Both the position numbers and the translations under genes were made by a program. Below, piece after piece: positions 47,905-55,566 of a stretch of DNA of 64,000 bases; position 1 is the stretch's first letter; every line of letters starts with the position of its first letter. Origin of the DNA: Polynucleobacter sp. 73C-SIWE (GTDB lineage Bacteria; Pseudomonadota; Gammaproteobacteria; Burkholderiales; Burkholderiaceae); contig NZ_JACVOK010000001.1 in the NCBI RefSeq assembly GCF_018882465.1, forward strand, positions 744,001 to 808,000, written 5' to 3'. The notes beneath the pieces are model-generated. The model ran no database searches, was not told the origin of the DNA, and worked only from the letters and a program-made list of their open reading frames with translations.

Positions 47905-49240
47905 GGGCTTCAACCAATTCGCCTCTGAGGGTGTAATTGAGAACCTCGGTAATCCGAATATCAACCATTTGTCCAATCAGTGATTCAATTTCTTGATTAG
48001 GGACCGCGAAATGCACAACACGATTATTCTCAGCCCGACCTTGTAGGTTGATGCCATCCTTGGCCAGACCTTCAATCAAAACCCTTTCAGTATTACCCAG
48101 CATTTTTTGACTGATTTGATTTGCCTGTTCTTCAACTAGCGCCAACAGTGTTTGAAGGCGCTTGAGTTTAGTTTCATAGGGAGTGTTATCAGCCAGATTT
48201 GCTGCTGGTGTTCCTGGACGCGGGCTAAAGATGAAGCAAAAGCTGTTGTCAAACTCGAGCTCTCGTGCCATCTTTAAGAGTTTCTCAAAGTCTGCGTCAG
48301 TCTCACCCGGAAAGCCCACAATGAAATCGCTTGATAAAGTCAGGTTAGGCCGCACAGCACGCATCTTGCGAATAATGCTCTTATATTCCAGAGCGGTATA
48401 GCCGCGTTTCATGGCAGACAGTACCGAGTCAGATCCATGTTGAACTGGTAGATGCAAATGACTTACCAGCTTGGGAACTTTGGCATAGACATCAATAAGG
48501 CGTTGGGTGAATTCTTTGGGGTGGCTTGTAGTAAAACGAATCCGCTCAACCCCAGGAATGTCGGCAATATATTCAATGAGTAAAGCAAAGTCCGCGATCT
48601 CTTCAGTGCCACCCATTTTCCCAAGGTAGGCATTGACATTTTGACCAAGCAAAACAATTTCTTTCACGCCTTGGCTAGCCAGTCCAGCAACCTCGGTAAG
48701 CACATCATCAAATGGTCTCGATACTTCTTCGCCGCGCGTGTAGGGAACTACGCAGTAGCTACAGTATTTGGAGCAGCCTTCCATAATGGATACGTAGGCA
48801 GAGCCACGAGTTTGGCGTGATGCAGGAAGATGATCAAACTTTTCAATTTCAGGAAAAGAAATATCTACTTGAGAGATGCCAGTCTTGCGGCGTTGTGCCA
48901 GTAGATCTGATAAGCGGTGCAATGTTTGCGGCCCAAAGACCACATCAACATAGGGTGCACGACTCACAATTTGCTGACCCTCTTGACTAGCTACGCAACC
49001 ACCAACACCAATTAATAAATTGGGTTTCGTTTTTTTAAGCTCGCGTAAACGTCCTAAATCAGAGAACACCTTATCTTCCGCTTTTTCTCGAATAGAGCAA
49101 GTATTGAGAAGAACAACATCGGCGTCTTCTGGTGTATCGGTCATGACCATGCCTTCATCGGCATGCAATAGGTCGGCCATCTTACCCGAGTCGTACTCGT
49201 TCATTTGACAGCCAAAGGTTTTGATATAGAGCTTTTTCAT
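47894..49240 (-). CDS. miaB: tRNA-2-methylthio-N6-dimethylallyladenosine synthase
   Basis: Radical SAM methylthiotransferase that acts on A37 of tRNA. The 448-residue protein starts [17 protein letters not shown], with the first of three N-terminal cluster cysteines; [17 protein letters not shown] and [11 protein letters not shown] bring the others. The radical SAM motif is [18 protein letters not shown] near residue 153. The C-terminal TRAM domain starts near 378 ([20 protein letters not shown]). Its 3' end overlaps the ybeY start. It is likely the first gene of miaB-ybeY-corC-lnt. Confidence 0.97.
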   Translation of the reverse strand: MKKLYIKTFGCQMNEYDSGKMADLLHADEGMVMTDTPEDADVVLLNTCSIREKAEDKVFSDLGRLRELKKTKPNLLIGVGGCVASQEGQQIVSRAPYVDVVFGPQTLHRLSDLLAQRRKTGISQVDISFPEIEKFDHLPASRQTRGSAYVSIMEGCSKYCSYCVVPYTRGEEVSRPFDDVLTEVAGLASQGVKEIVLLGQNVNAYLGKMGGTEEIADFALLIEYIADIPGVERIRFTTSHPKEFTQRLIDVYAKVPKLVSHLHLPVQHGSDSVLSAMKRGYTALEYKSIIRKMRAVRPNLTLSSDFIVGFPGETDADFEKLLKMARELEFDNSFCFIFSPRPGTPAANLADNTPYETKLKRLQTLLALVEEQANQISQKMLGNTERVLIEGLAKDGINLQGRAENNRVVHFAVPNQEIESLIGQMVDIRITEVLNYTLRGELVEAHAN

Positions 49241-49288
49241 ATGCCGTTCTCAGGTTTATAACTGGGGGCGAAGCTCAGATTTTACTGT

Positions 49289-50551
49289 CTATAGGAGTCG
49301 ATAGGCCAGAATTGCTACTAGCGTGGGTGGCAATGCTGCTATTAGTAGATAGAGTGCCGATACAGCCCCATTTGGAAAGTATTGGCGCAAGATGGCAATT
49401 CCGGCTGGATTGGGCGCATTAGCTATAACAGTCAACCCGCCACCCGCAACCGCACCGCCCACTAAGGCTAGCTTGAACTCTAAAGTGGTTCCCGTTACTA
49501 GTGATCCCAAATAAGTCAGTGCCGCATTGTCAGTAATTGCTGTGAGTGCAAGGCTGCCATAAAACACTTCTGTAGGGCTCATCTTTTCCAAAATGGGTTG
49601 TAGCCACCAACCTTGTAATGCGCCTAGAACAACCAAACCGGCCAAGAAGAATCCAACCAGTAATGCTTCTTTCACGATGAGTGGGTTTTGATGTTTCGGA
49701 TAAGCAGTGGTGTATCCAATAAAGAACAGTAGTATCCACATAAAAATGATGGGGTCATGAGCAAATACGACAACGCCCAGTAAAAACAGTAAGTGCATCG
49801 CAATCACAGCTAGTGGAATTTTGCTTTGCTTTGCAGTATTGCTTGGCTCGATAAGCTCTTTATGAAATAGTAGTGTTGCTCCAAGCGCATTGATAAAAAT
49901 TGCAATGCAAGATTCAATGCCAAAGTTGGCAAACATAAATGCTGAGGTCCACCCCCAGGTTGAAGCCACCATCAGTACTGGTGGCGCCGCAAAGTTCGTG
50001 AGGGTTCCGCCAATAGAGATATTTACAAAAAGAACGCCTAGTGTTCCAAATAGCAATCCCATTGAACATTTATGTCGGTATACCAAGTCACGCAATAGAA
50101 AAGCAGCTAATGTCATAGCGGCGGCCTCAGTAATCAATGAGCCAAGTAAGGGAGTGATTGCTAGCGTCAGAAAATATAAAGCAGGTGCACTTCTAATGCG
50201 CAGAACCAGCATCAGAATTTTCGCAAGTAGGTGCAAAATTTCTGTAGAGACAAATAAAATCGGTTTACTTGCTGCCACGATCATGATGGCAAAGACAAAT
50301 AAAGGTTCCGTAAAGTTGCGCTGGTCTAAAAATATTCTTGCAGTATTTAAATCATCAATAAAGCAGATGAAGATGATGAGGATGGCCGCCCAGAAGCCAA
50401 AAACAATTTCAACTTCGCCCAGCAGATGCCACAGTCCAGAATGGGAGCGTGATTTTTTGGCTAGCGTCTCAAAATATCCAGTGCAAAAAGTATGTAAAAC
50501 TGCAATGGCAAAAATAATACTTGCACCAAGCTCTGTAGGGTTAAAGTTCAT
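49289..50551 (-). CDS. Putative Na+/H+ antiporter (PF07399-type)
   Basis: A 420-residue polytopic membrane protein with about ten to twelve hydrophobic segments. LLGEVEIVFGFWAAILIIFI near residue 43, LFGTLGVLFVNISIGGTLTN near 177 and ALTAITDNAALTYLGSLVTG near 341 are characteristic of the putative Na+/H+ antiporter family, with a TDNAA motif like those in ion-translocating IT-superfamily carriers. Charged residues within membrane segments (DN in TDNAA; E in LITEAAAMTL) are candidate ion sites. Transport of sodium and protons is a family prediction. It lies between miaB and a divergent rhodanese gene. Confidence 0.83.
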   Translation of the reverse strand: MNFNPTELGASIIFAIAVLHTFCTGYFETLAKKSRSHSGLWHLLGEVEIVFGFWAAILIIFICFIDDLNTARIFLDQRNFTEPLFVFAIMIVAASKPILFVSTEILHLLAKILMLVLRIRSAPALYFLTLAITPLLGSLITEAAAMTLAAFLLRDLVYRHKCSMGLLFGTLGVLFVNISIGGTLTNFAAPPVLMVASTWGWTSAFMFANFGIESCIAIFINALGATLLFHKELIEPSNTAKQSKIPLAVIAMHLLFLLGVVVFAHDPIIFMWILLFFIGYTTAYPKHQNPLIVKEALLVGFFLAGLVVLGALQGWWLQPILEKMSPTEVFYGSLALTAITDNAALTYLGSLVTGTTLEFKLALVGGAVAGGGLTVIANAPNPAGIAILRQYFPNGAVSALYLLIAALPPTLVAILAYRLL

Positions 50552-50609
50552 AGCAGAATGGTAGCAGGTGATGCCCTGCTTTATGACATTGTTACTTTAG
50601 GAGATTTTA

Positions 50610-51020
50610 GTGAAATTAAAAGTTGGCTATGAAGAGCTTATTGCCCGCGCGATGGTCGAAATCGAGACGGTTTCGCTAGAAAAAGCTCAAGACTTGCTAG
50701 GTGACTCCGATACCATATTTGTTGATATTCGTGATATTCGAGAATTAGAGCGCGAGGGCATGATTCCCAATGCCATGCACGCTCCAAGAGGTATGTTGGA
50801 ATTTTGGGTGGATCCAGAAAGCCCGTACTACAAGCCGATTTTTGGCGAAGGTAAGCGCCTGGTTCTCTACTGTGCTTCTGCATGGCGCTCTGCATTGGCT
50901 ACCGAGACACTGCAGAAAATGGGAGTACCGAGAGTCTCGCATCTGGAGGGTGGCTTTAGTGCCTGGAAGAAAGCTCAGCTACCTACAGTAGATAAAGCAA
51001 GCAAACCCCATTCGGCATAG
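50610..51020 (+). CDS. Rhodanese-like sulfurtransferase
   Basis: A 136-residue single-domain rhodanese. The active-site loop is LVLYCASAWRSALATETL near residue 89, with the catalytic cysteine C92-region and a loop of six residues. ADR-like DIRDIRELEREGMIPNAMHA near 35 and SHLEGGFSAWKKAQLPT near 110 are typical. The GTG at 50610 is chosen because AGGAG lies seven bases upstream. It precedes an OsmC gene on the same strand by 50 bases, suggesting a redox or sulfur-handling pair. The donor and acceptor are unknown. Confidence 0.88.
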   Translation: MKLKVGYEELIARAMVEIETVSLEKAQDLLGDSDTIFVDIRDIRELEREGMIPNAMHAPRGMLEFWVDPESPYYKPIFGEGKRLVLYCASAWRSALATETLQKMGVPRVSHLEGGFSAWKKAQLPTVDKASKPHSA

Positions 51021-51070
51021 ATCTGTAATTAGCTAAATAATCAGCACTATTCAATTTATTTGAGGAAATT

Positions 51071-51460
51071 ATGAGAAAAGTAGAGTCGCAGTTTGGCGAA
51101 AGACCGCTTCAGCAAAAATTAAGTACAGGTGATTTGCATTTTTTATCGGATGCGGAAGTCATTAAGGGTGGTGGCGGGACTGGACCAAGTCCACATGAAT
51201 ATTTGGGTGCTGCTCTGGCAGCCTGTACAAGCATGACATTAAAAATGTATGCCAGTCGCAAGGCAATGAATCTAGAGAACGCAATCGTTACTGTTGATAT
51301 TGAGCGCAGCGATGACATCGAAAAATTTACGCGCGATATTCAGTTAATTGGTAATTTAAGTGCCGAAGAAAAAGAACGCTTAATGGAAATTGCTGATAAG
51401 TGCCCTATCCATAAAGCTTTGGCGGGGCAGATCCAAATAAAAACCCAGCCTGTAAGTTAA
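51071..51460 (+). CDS. OsmC family protein
   Basis: A second OsmC-fold protein, 129 residues. The redox cysteines are in YLGAALAACTSMTLKMYA near residue 56 and IADKCPIHKAL near 115. GGGGTGPSPHEYLGAAL is the conserved approach loop. Compared with the OsmC at 19.5 kb this member has the SPHEYL form typical of the OsmC-like group often fused to or found with hydrolases. An upstream TGAGGAAATT gives a GAGG ribosome-binding site. Its stop codon lies inside the loop of a strong terminator. Confidence 0.88.
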   Translation: MRKVESQFGERPLQQKLSTGDLHFLSDAEVIKGGGGTGPSPHEYLGAALAACTSMTLKMYASRKAMNLENAIVTVDIERSDDIEKFTRDIQLIGNLSAEEKERLMEIADKCPIHKALAGQIQIKTQPVS

Positions 51461-51480
51461 TACAAGCTGGGTAGTTTTTT
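51443..51480 (+). terminator. Rho-independent terminator after OsmC gene
   Basis: ACCCAGC at 51443-51449 pairs with GCTGGGT at 51466-51472, with an inner TGTA and TACA pair and a loop that holds the stop codon; six Ts follow at 51475-51480. Confidence 0.88.
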
Positions 51481-51495
51481 AAAGTAAAGCGAGTT

Positions 51496-51783
51496 TTAGT
51501 TGGGAGCTTTAGCTGGCTGATTATTTTTTCCAGCTTTGTAGCCAGAGTTGTATTCAGATGCCTGCTCTTTTTTGTAGGCGTCGTATACGTAACCAGAAGC
51601 CGCACCAACGGCCGCGCCACCAACTGCGCCCCAAATAGGGTTGCCGTGGAAAATGGCTGTACCAACAGCACCAGCAGCAGCGCCAATACTCGCGCCTGAA
51701 AGCGTGCGTTGCTCTGTGTTGCTCATATTTGAACAACCAGCGATAGCAAGGGTTGCTGCTGTAATCACAATAATTTTTTTCAT
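51496..51783 (-). CDS. Small glycine-zipper lipoprotein
   Basis: A 95-residue outer-membrane lipoprotein candidate. The signal peptide ends in the lipobox LAIAGC, with lipidated C17. After a short linker comes a glycine- and alanine-rich hydrophobic zipper (ASIGAAAGAVGTAIFHGNPI, then WGAVGGAAVGAASGYVYDAY) like the 2TM glycine-zipper domain of SlyB/Pcp-type proteins. The C-terminal 20 residues are polar. An AAAGGATCAG ribosome-binding region precedes the ATG. Function in the family is mostly unknown; envelope stability is possible. It is downstream of the Rap1a-like gene (47 bases). Confidence 0.85.
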   Translation of the reverse strand: MKKIIVITAATLAIAGCSNMSNTEQRTLSGASIGAAAGAVGTAIFHGNPIWGAVGGAAVGAASGYVYDAYKKEQASEYNSGYKAGKNNQPAKAPN

Positions 51784-51830
51784 ATCAACTGATCCTTTAA
51801 ATGTATTTTGAGTTCGCTAAGTACTGTGAA

Positions 51831-52193
51831 TTACTTTTTGCCACAAGGAAAGCGTCCAGCCATAAATCCTAAGAACACACCTGCAGCTGGCTTATCAGCT
51901 ACTTGTTGATTTGATTGTGCAAACTTTACAAAGTCACTAATGACATCGTCGCGCGCTGGAGCAGGTTGGTTAACGCAAATAAACGGTTTGGCACGTTGCG
52001 GATGACGAGTTGCTAAATAAGTTTCATACACGGCAGTAGTAAACCCGATGCAGAAGCTGCGAGATTCTGGGCTAGCAGGGAATTTGCAAACATTGACTAA
52101 TTCTTGGGTGCTTAATACTTTGATGGTTTCTTGGGCCTGAGCTAGGCCAGAAAATGCCGCTAGAGCAGCCAAAACAACGAGGACTTTCTTCAT
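51831..52193 (-). CDS. Rap1a/Tai-domain periplasmic protein
   Basis: A 120-residue secreted protein. The signal peptide ends AQA (residue 20). The mature part matches the Rap1a/Tai fold: ELVNVCKFPA, RSFCIGFTTAVYETYLATRH, FICVNQPAPARDDVISDFVK and AAGVFLGFMAGRFPCGKK. Four cysteines (C36, C48, C73, C117) would give two disulfides. Characterised members are type VI secretion immunity proteins, but no effector or T6SS gene is nearby and many relatives are chromosomal orphans. The ATG at 52193 has GGGAGAACCC upstream; an in-frame ATG at 52226 would destroy the signal peptide. Confidence 0.82.
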   Translation of the reverse strand: MKKVLVVLAALAAFSGLAQAQETIKVLSTQELVNVCKFPASPESRSFCIGFTTAVYETYLATRHPQRAKPFICVNQPAPARDDVISDFVKFAQSNQQVADKPAAGVFLGFMAGRFPCGKK

Positions 52194-52261
52194 GGGTTCT
52201 CCCTTGGGTGTATTAAATTTCATCATAAACCATATATTGGGCTAATTAACGCACTAAATGG

Positions 52262-52274
52262 GTGCATATTGCAC
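52262..52274 (+). promoter_or_regulatory. Perfect palindrome GTGCATATTGCAC upstream of amtB
   Basis: GTGCA and TGCAC arms flank TAT. A possible promoter, TTGTTT (52275-52280) with CATAAT (52297-52302) at 16-base spacing, lies just downstream, so the palindrome would centre near -41, an activator position. It resembles inverted NtrC half-sites, which is only a suggestion. Confidence 0.5.
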
Positions 52275-52329
52275 TTGTTTGGGATTATTTTTTCCCCATA
52301 ATGATGCAAAAAATCAGAGGGGTAATTTC

Positions 52330-53532
52330 ATGGAAATTTTAAAAACAGGTAGCGATGCTTTATTCATTTTGCTCGGTGCCATCATGGTTCTTGCCATGCA
52401 CGCAGGTTTTGCGTTCTTAGAATTAGGAACTGTTCGTAAAAAGAACCAAGTCAATGCACTCGTCAAAATCTTGGTGGACTTTGCGGTTTCGACAATTGCG
52501 TACTTCTTCATCGGATACAGCATTGCTTATGGTGTGAACTTTTTCTCTGGCGCAGAATTGCTGGCCGAGAAAAATGGTTATGAGTTAGTGAAGTTTTTCT
52601 TCTTACTGACTTTTGCTGCTGCTATACCTGCAATTATTTCTGGCGGTATTGCAGAGCGCGCCAAATTCAATCCTCAACTGATTGCAACATTTATATTGGT
52701 CGGTTTTGTTTATCCATTCTTTGAAGGTATTGCATGGAACCAGCATTATGGTATTCAGGCTTGGATTAAAGGTTTGACTGGTGAAGAGTTTCATGACTTT
52801 GCTGGCTCAGTAGTAGTGCATGCAGTTGGCGGTTGGATTGCCTTGCCTGCAGTGATTCTCTTGGGCGCGCGTCGTGGACGCTATACCAAAGAGGGTCAAA
52901 TTTCTGCGCATCCACCTTCAAGCATTCCATTCTTAGCTTTGGGCGCATGGATTTTGGCAGTGGGTTGGTTTGGTTTCAATGTGATGAGTGCACAGACGAT
53001 TGATAAGATCAGTGGCTTAGTTGCTATGAACTCATTAATGGCAATGGTTGGTGGCACACTCGCAGCTTGGATAGTTGGCCGCAACGATCCAGGCTTTACC
53101 TATAACGGCCCTCTTGCAGGCTTAGTTGCTGTTTGTGCTGGCTCTGATTTAATGCATCCAGTTGGAGCATTGGTTGTTGGCCTGGTCGCAGGCGCATTAT
53201 TTGTTTACATGTTTACCTTGGTACAAAACCGCTGGAAGATTGATGATGTTCTGGGCGTATGGCCACTGCATGGTTTATGTGGACTTTGGGGCGGTTTGGC
53301 CGCTGGTATTTTTGGAACCAAAGCGCTGGGTGGTATCGGTGGCGTTACCTTTATGGGCCAATTGATTGGCAGTGCTATCGGCGTGGGCGTTGCTCTGATC
53401 GGCGGCATTGTGGTTTACGGAGCGCTCAAGGTGTTGCTCGGTATTCGGATGTCGCAAGAGGAAGAATATGAAGGCGCTGATTTAAGCGTGCACCGTATTT
53501 CTTCTACTCCAGACCGCGAGCCTAACTGGTAG
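52330..53532 (+). CDS. amtB: Ammonium transporter AmtB
   Basis: Trimeric ammonium channel, 400 residues with eleven predicted membrane helices. DALFILLGAIMVLAMHAGFA starts the protein without a cleaved signal. Pore-lining residues are in FAGSVVVHAVGGWIALPAVI (first histidine of the pore pair) near residue 155 and VWPLHGLCGLWGGLAAGIFG (second histidine) near 313. FEGIAWNQHYG near 135 and PLAGLVAVCAGSDLMHPVGA near 262 are typical. The ATG at 52330 has AGAGGGGTAA upstream; a longer frame from 52258 covers the leader and is not used. No glnK gene is adjacent. Confidence 0.95.
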   Translation: MEILKTGSDALFILLGAIMVLAMHAGFAFLELGTVRKKNQVNALVKILVDFAVSTIAYFFIGYSIAYGVNFFSGAELLAEKNGYELVKFFFLLTFAAAIPAIISGGIAERAKFNPQLIATFILVGFVYPFFEGIAWNQHYGIQAWIKGLTGEEFHDFAGSVVVHAVGGWIALPAVILLGARRGRYTKEGQISAHPPSSIPFLALGAWILAVGWFGFNVMSAQTIDKISGLVAMNSLMAMVGGTLAAWIVGRNDPGFTYNGPLAGLVAVCAGSDLMHPVGALVVGLVAGALFVYMFTLVQNRWKIDDVLGVWPLHGLCGLWGGLAAGIFGTKALGGIGGVTFMGQLIGSAIGVGVALIGGIVVYGALKVLLGIRMSQEEEYEGADLSVHRISSTPDREPNW

Positions 53533-53566
53533 TTTGAGAGTCTTTATTGATAGCCTGATTCATACC

Positions 53567-53572
53567 TATAAT
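53567..53572 (+). promoter_or_regulatory. -10 element six bases before the carbonic-anhydrase ATG
   Basis: TATAAT lies at 53567-53572; the start codon begins at 53578. With normal spacing, transcription would begin on or next to the ATG and give a leaderless mRNA. The -35 (TTTATT, 18 bases) is weak. No Shine-Dalgarno is visible. Confidence 0.45.
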
Positions 53573-53577
53573 GAGTC

Positions 53578-54102
53578 ATGGCTATATTTGAACTAGACGG
53601 AAATGCTCCTCAGTTATCTGAGGGCGCCTGGGTTGCCGAGAGTGCTGAGGTAATCGGCAAGGTAGAACTCCATAAAAATGCGAGCATCTGGCCTAAGGTG
53701 GTTATCCGTGGTGATAACGATCTCATCCAAATCGGTGAAGGCAGTAATGTGCAAGACGCATCTGTTTTACATACCGATCCCGGTTACCCACTCATCATTG
53801 GTAAGCATGCTACGGTAGGTCATCAAGTCATGCTGCATGGATGTCATATCGGCGATGGAAGTCTTATCGGCATTGGCGCTGTCATCTTGAACGGTGCAAA
53901 GATTGGTAAGCATTGTTTGGTGGGTGCTGGGGCTCTCGTGACCGAAGGTAAAGAGTTTCCAGATGGCTCAATGATCATTGGCTCGCCTGCAAAAGCAGTA
54001 AAGACACTAAGCCCCGAGCAGATCGCTGGCATTGAAGATATTGCAGATCGCTATGTCAAGAATGCGCAGCGTTACATTAAGACACTCAAAAAGATTGTTT
54101 AA
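53578..54102 (+). CDS. Gamma-class carbonic anhydrase family protein
   Basis: A 174-residue left-handed beta-helix protein of the YrdA/PaaY group. The hexapeptide repeats run from residue 20 to 145 ([40 protein letters not shown]). The zinc histidines are in [11 protein letters not shown] near 64 and [12 protein letters not shown] near 82-87. Carbonic-anhydrase activity is plausible but not proven for this subgroup. A possible leaderless start lies at the -10 element just upstream. Its stop is immediately followed by a long perfect inverted repeat. Confidence 0.9.
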   Translation: MAIFELDGNAPQLSEGAWVAESAEVIGKVELHKNASIWPKVVIRGDNDLIQIGEGSNVQDASVLHTDPGYPLIIGKHATVGHQVMLHGCHIGDGSLIGIGAVILNGAKIGKHCLVGAGALVTEGKEFPDGSMIIGSPAKAVKTLSPEQIAGIEDIADRYVKNAQRYIKTLKKIV

Positions 54103-54153
54103 GAGTTTGGTGGGATATCTACACGCTTAGTGTGAATATCCCACCAAACTCTT
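54101..54153. repeat. Long perfect inverted repeat between convergent genes
   Basis: AAGAGTTTGGTGGGATAT at 54101-54118 is exactly complementary to ATATCCCACCAAACTCTT at 54136-54153, with an inner ACAC/GTGT pair. The 18-bp perfect stem plus four more pairs is far longer than other terminators here and has no T-run. It may terminate both genes or be processed by RNase III. Confidence 0.8.
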
Positions 54154-54158
54154 GTCAA

Positions 54159-54917
54159 TTAGCCTCTGCCGACAAACGGCATATTAGTTGCCATGATCGT
54201 CATTGAAAGAATATTGCTCTCTAGTGGAAGTTGAGCCATATGCAGTACTGCCTCACCTACATGATCCACATCCATACGTGGCTCGACCTTAATGGATTGA
54301 TCGGCCTGCATAATGCCTGCGGCCATCCGCTCAGTCATCTCTGTTGCGGCATTACCGATGTCAATTTGACCACAAGCAATATTGAAGGGACGTCCATCCA
54401 ATGAAATGGTTTTAGTCAATCCACTGATCGCATGCTTGGTGGCAGTGTAAGGAGCTGACATTGGTCTTGGAGCATGCGCAGAGATTGAGCCGTTATTAAT
54501 AATTCTGCCGCCTTGAGGGGATTGCGCCTTCATCATGCGAATCGCTTCTTGAGAACATAAGAATGCGCCGCAGAGATTGGAGTTCACAACATTCATCCAT
54601 TGCTCGTATGTCAGCTCTTCCATCGGAATCGCTGGCGCACCAATACCGGCATTATTGAAAAGTACATCAATACGCCCAAAGCGTTCTTTGAGCGCTACAA
54701 ATAATTTCTTGACTTGATCTGGCTGACCAACATCGCAAGTAACTGCAAGACAGTTTTCACTGGTGCCGCCAATAGTGATAATTGCTTTTTCTAATTTCTC
54801 TAAATTACGTCCAGTCAGTACAACTTGATAACCGCCTTTCAGGAGAGCTTTAGCTGCAGCCCTTCCAATGCCTACCCCAGCGCCAGTGACGAGTGCTACT
54901 TTATTATTTTGTGGCAT
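54159..54917 (-). CDS. SDR family NAD(P)-dependent dehydrogenase
   Basis: A 252-residue short-chain dehydrogenase. The cofactor motif is [19 protein letters not shown] near the N-terminus. [15 protein letters not shown] and [18 protein letters not shown] follow. The catalytic residues are in [20 protein letters not shown] and [11 protein letters not shown] (Y-x3-K). The C-terminus is unusually methionine-rich ([31 protein letters not shown]). The substrate is unknown; its neighbour is the Lrp-type regulator upstream by 49 bases on the same strand, so the two are probably one transcript. A long hairpin lies at its 3' end. Confidence 0.92.
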   Translation of the reverse strand: MPQNNKVALVTGAGVGIGRAAAKALLKGGYQVVLTGRNLEKLEKAIITIGGTSENCLAVTCDVGQPDQVKKLFVALKERFGRIDVLFNNAGIGAPAIPMEELTYEQWMNVVNSNLCGAFLCSQEAIRMMKAQSPQGGRIINNGSISAHAPRPMSAPYTATKHAISGLTKTISLDGRPFNIACGQIDIGNAATEMTERMAAGIMQADQSIKVEPRMDVDHVGEAVLHMAQLPLESNILSMTIMATNMPFVGRG

Positions 54918-54966
54918 TACTTTCTTTCTAATGAATGTCTCTGATGAATTCTATATTGCTCTACAT

Positions 54967-55431
54967 TTACTTGGGTAATGGTAAAGCAGTTTTATAGCGT
55001 ACTTGCTTTAAGGCAAAGCTAGAACGAATTTTTTCAATTCCTGGAATTGGCGTTAATTGCTCTAGGATAAATTTTTCTAGAGCACCCATATCAGCCACTG
55101 CCACACGAATGAGGTAATCGCTATCACCAGTCATGAGATAGCACTCCATCACCTCATCATGTTCTGAGATACGTTGTTCAAATTCTCCTAGCGCTGCTTT
55201 TGACTGCTCTTTAAGGCTAATGGAGATAAAGACGTTTAAGCCAAGTCCTAAGACCTTAGGATCTGCCAGTGCAACATAATTCCTGATGACACCTTTATCT
55301 TTCAGCGCTTTGACGCGCATGAGGCATGGGGAGGGGGATAGGTGAACCCGCTTAGCGAGCTCCACATTACTGTGGGAGCTGTCATTTTGAAGTTCATTCA
55401 AAATTCTGATATCTATGGGATCTAGCTTCAT
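54967..55431 (-). CDS. Lrp/AsnC family transcriptional regulator
   Basis: A 154-residue regulator with an N-terminal winged helix-turn-helix (LDPIDIRILNELQNDSSHSN then ELAKRVHLSPSPCLMRVKAL) and a C-terminal RAM ligand domain (LNVFISISLKEQSKAALGEF; ECYLMTGDSDYLIRVAVADM). It diverges from the E2/E1/COG4091 operon across 135 bases. This orientation and partner set recall MdeR, the Lrp-type regulator divergent from mdeAB in Pseudomonas putida. It probably controls that operon and itself, sensing an amino acid or 2-oxo acid; the ligand is unknown. Confidence 0.93.
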   Translation of the reverse strand: MKLDPIDIRILNELQNDSSHSNVELAKRVHLSPSPCLMRVKALKDKGVIRNYVALADPKVLGLGLNVFISISLKEQSKAALGEFEQRISEHDEVMECYLMTGDSDYLIRVAVADMGALEKFILEQLTPIPGIEKIRSSFALKQVRYKTALPLPK

Positions 55432-55456
55432 AAAATTCCTTAAAAATTACTTTTAT

Positions 55457-55471
55457 AAGCATATTAAGCTG
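55457..55471 (+). promoter_or_regulatory. Candidate Lrp-type operator
   Basis: AAGCATATTAAGCTG matches 13 of 15 positions of the E. coli Lrp consensus YAGHAWATTWTDCTR. It lies 26 bases upstream of the regulator's ATG and about 95 bases before the E2 start, as expected for autoregulation and divergent control. Confidence 0.5.
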
Positions 55472-55566
55472 AAAATGATGATCTATGACCAATAATTAGC
55501 ATCCTATTTTGCTTGTAATCCAACAAAATAAAGCCTTAGATACGGGTGTAAGTCTTTGGAGGGGTT

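Noticed and set aside
47894..47980. A longer ybeY starting at TTG 47976
   Set aside because: The added 24 residues are miaB coding sequence in another frame and are not conserved in YbeY; ATG 47904 gives the standard N-terminus.
49890..50564. A 224-codon plus-strand frame opposite the antiporter
   Set aside because: Antisense shadow of a hydrophobic protein; low-complexity basic product, no ribosome-binding site or domain.
52258..52290. A sigma-54 promoter before amtB
   Set aside because: TGGGTGCATATTGCA looks like a -24/-12 pair, but the GG and GC are eight bases apart instead of ten.
55432..55566. A hidden lipoyl domain upstream of the E2 gene
   Set aside because: The spacer is 135 bases; a lipoyl domain needs about 240. 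No in-frame extension beyond the GTG was found that could hold one.
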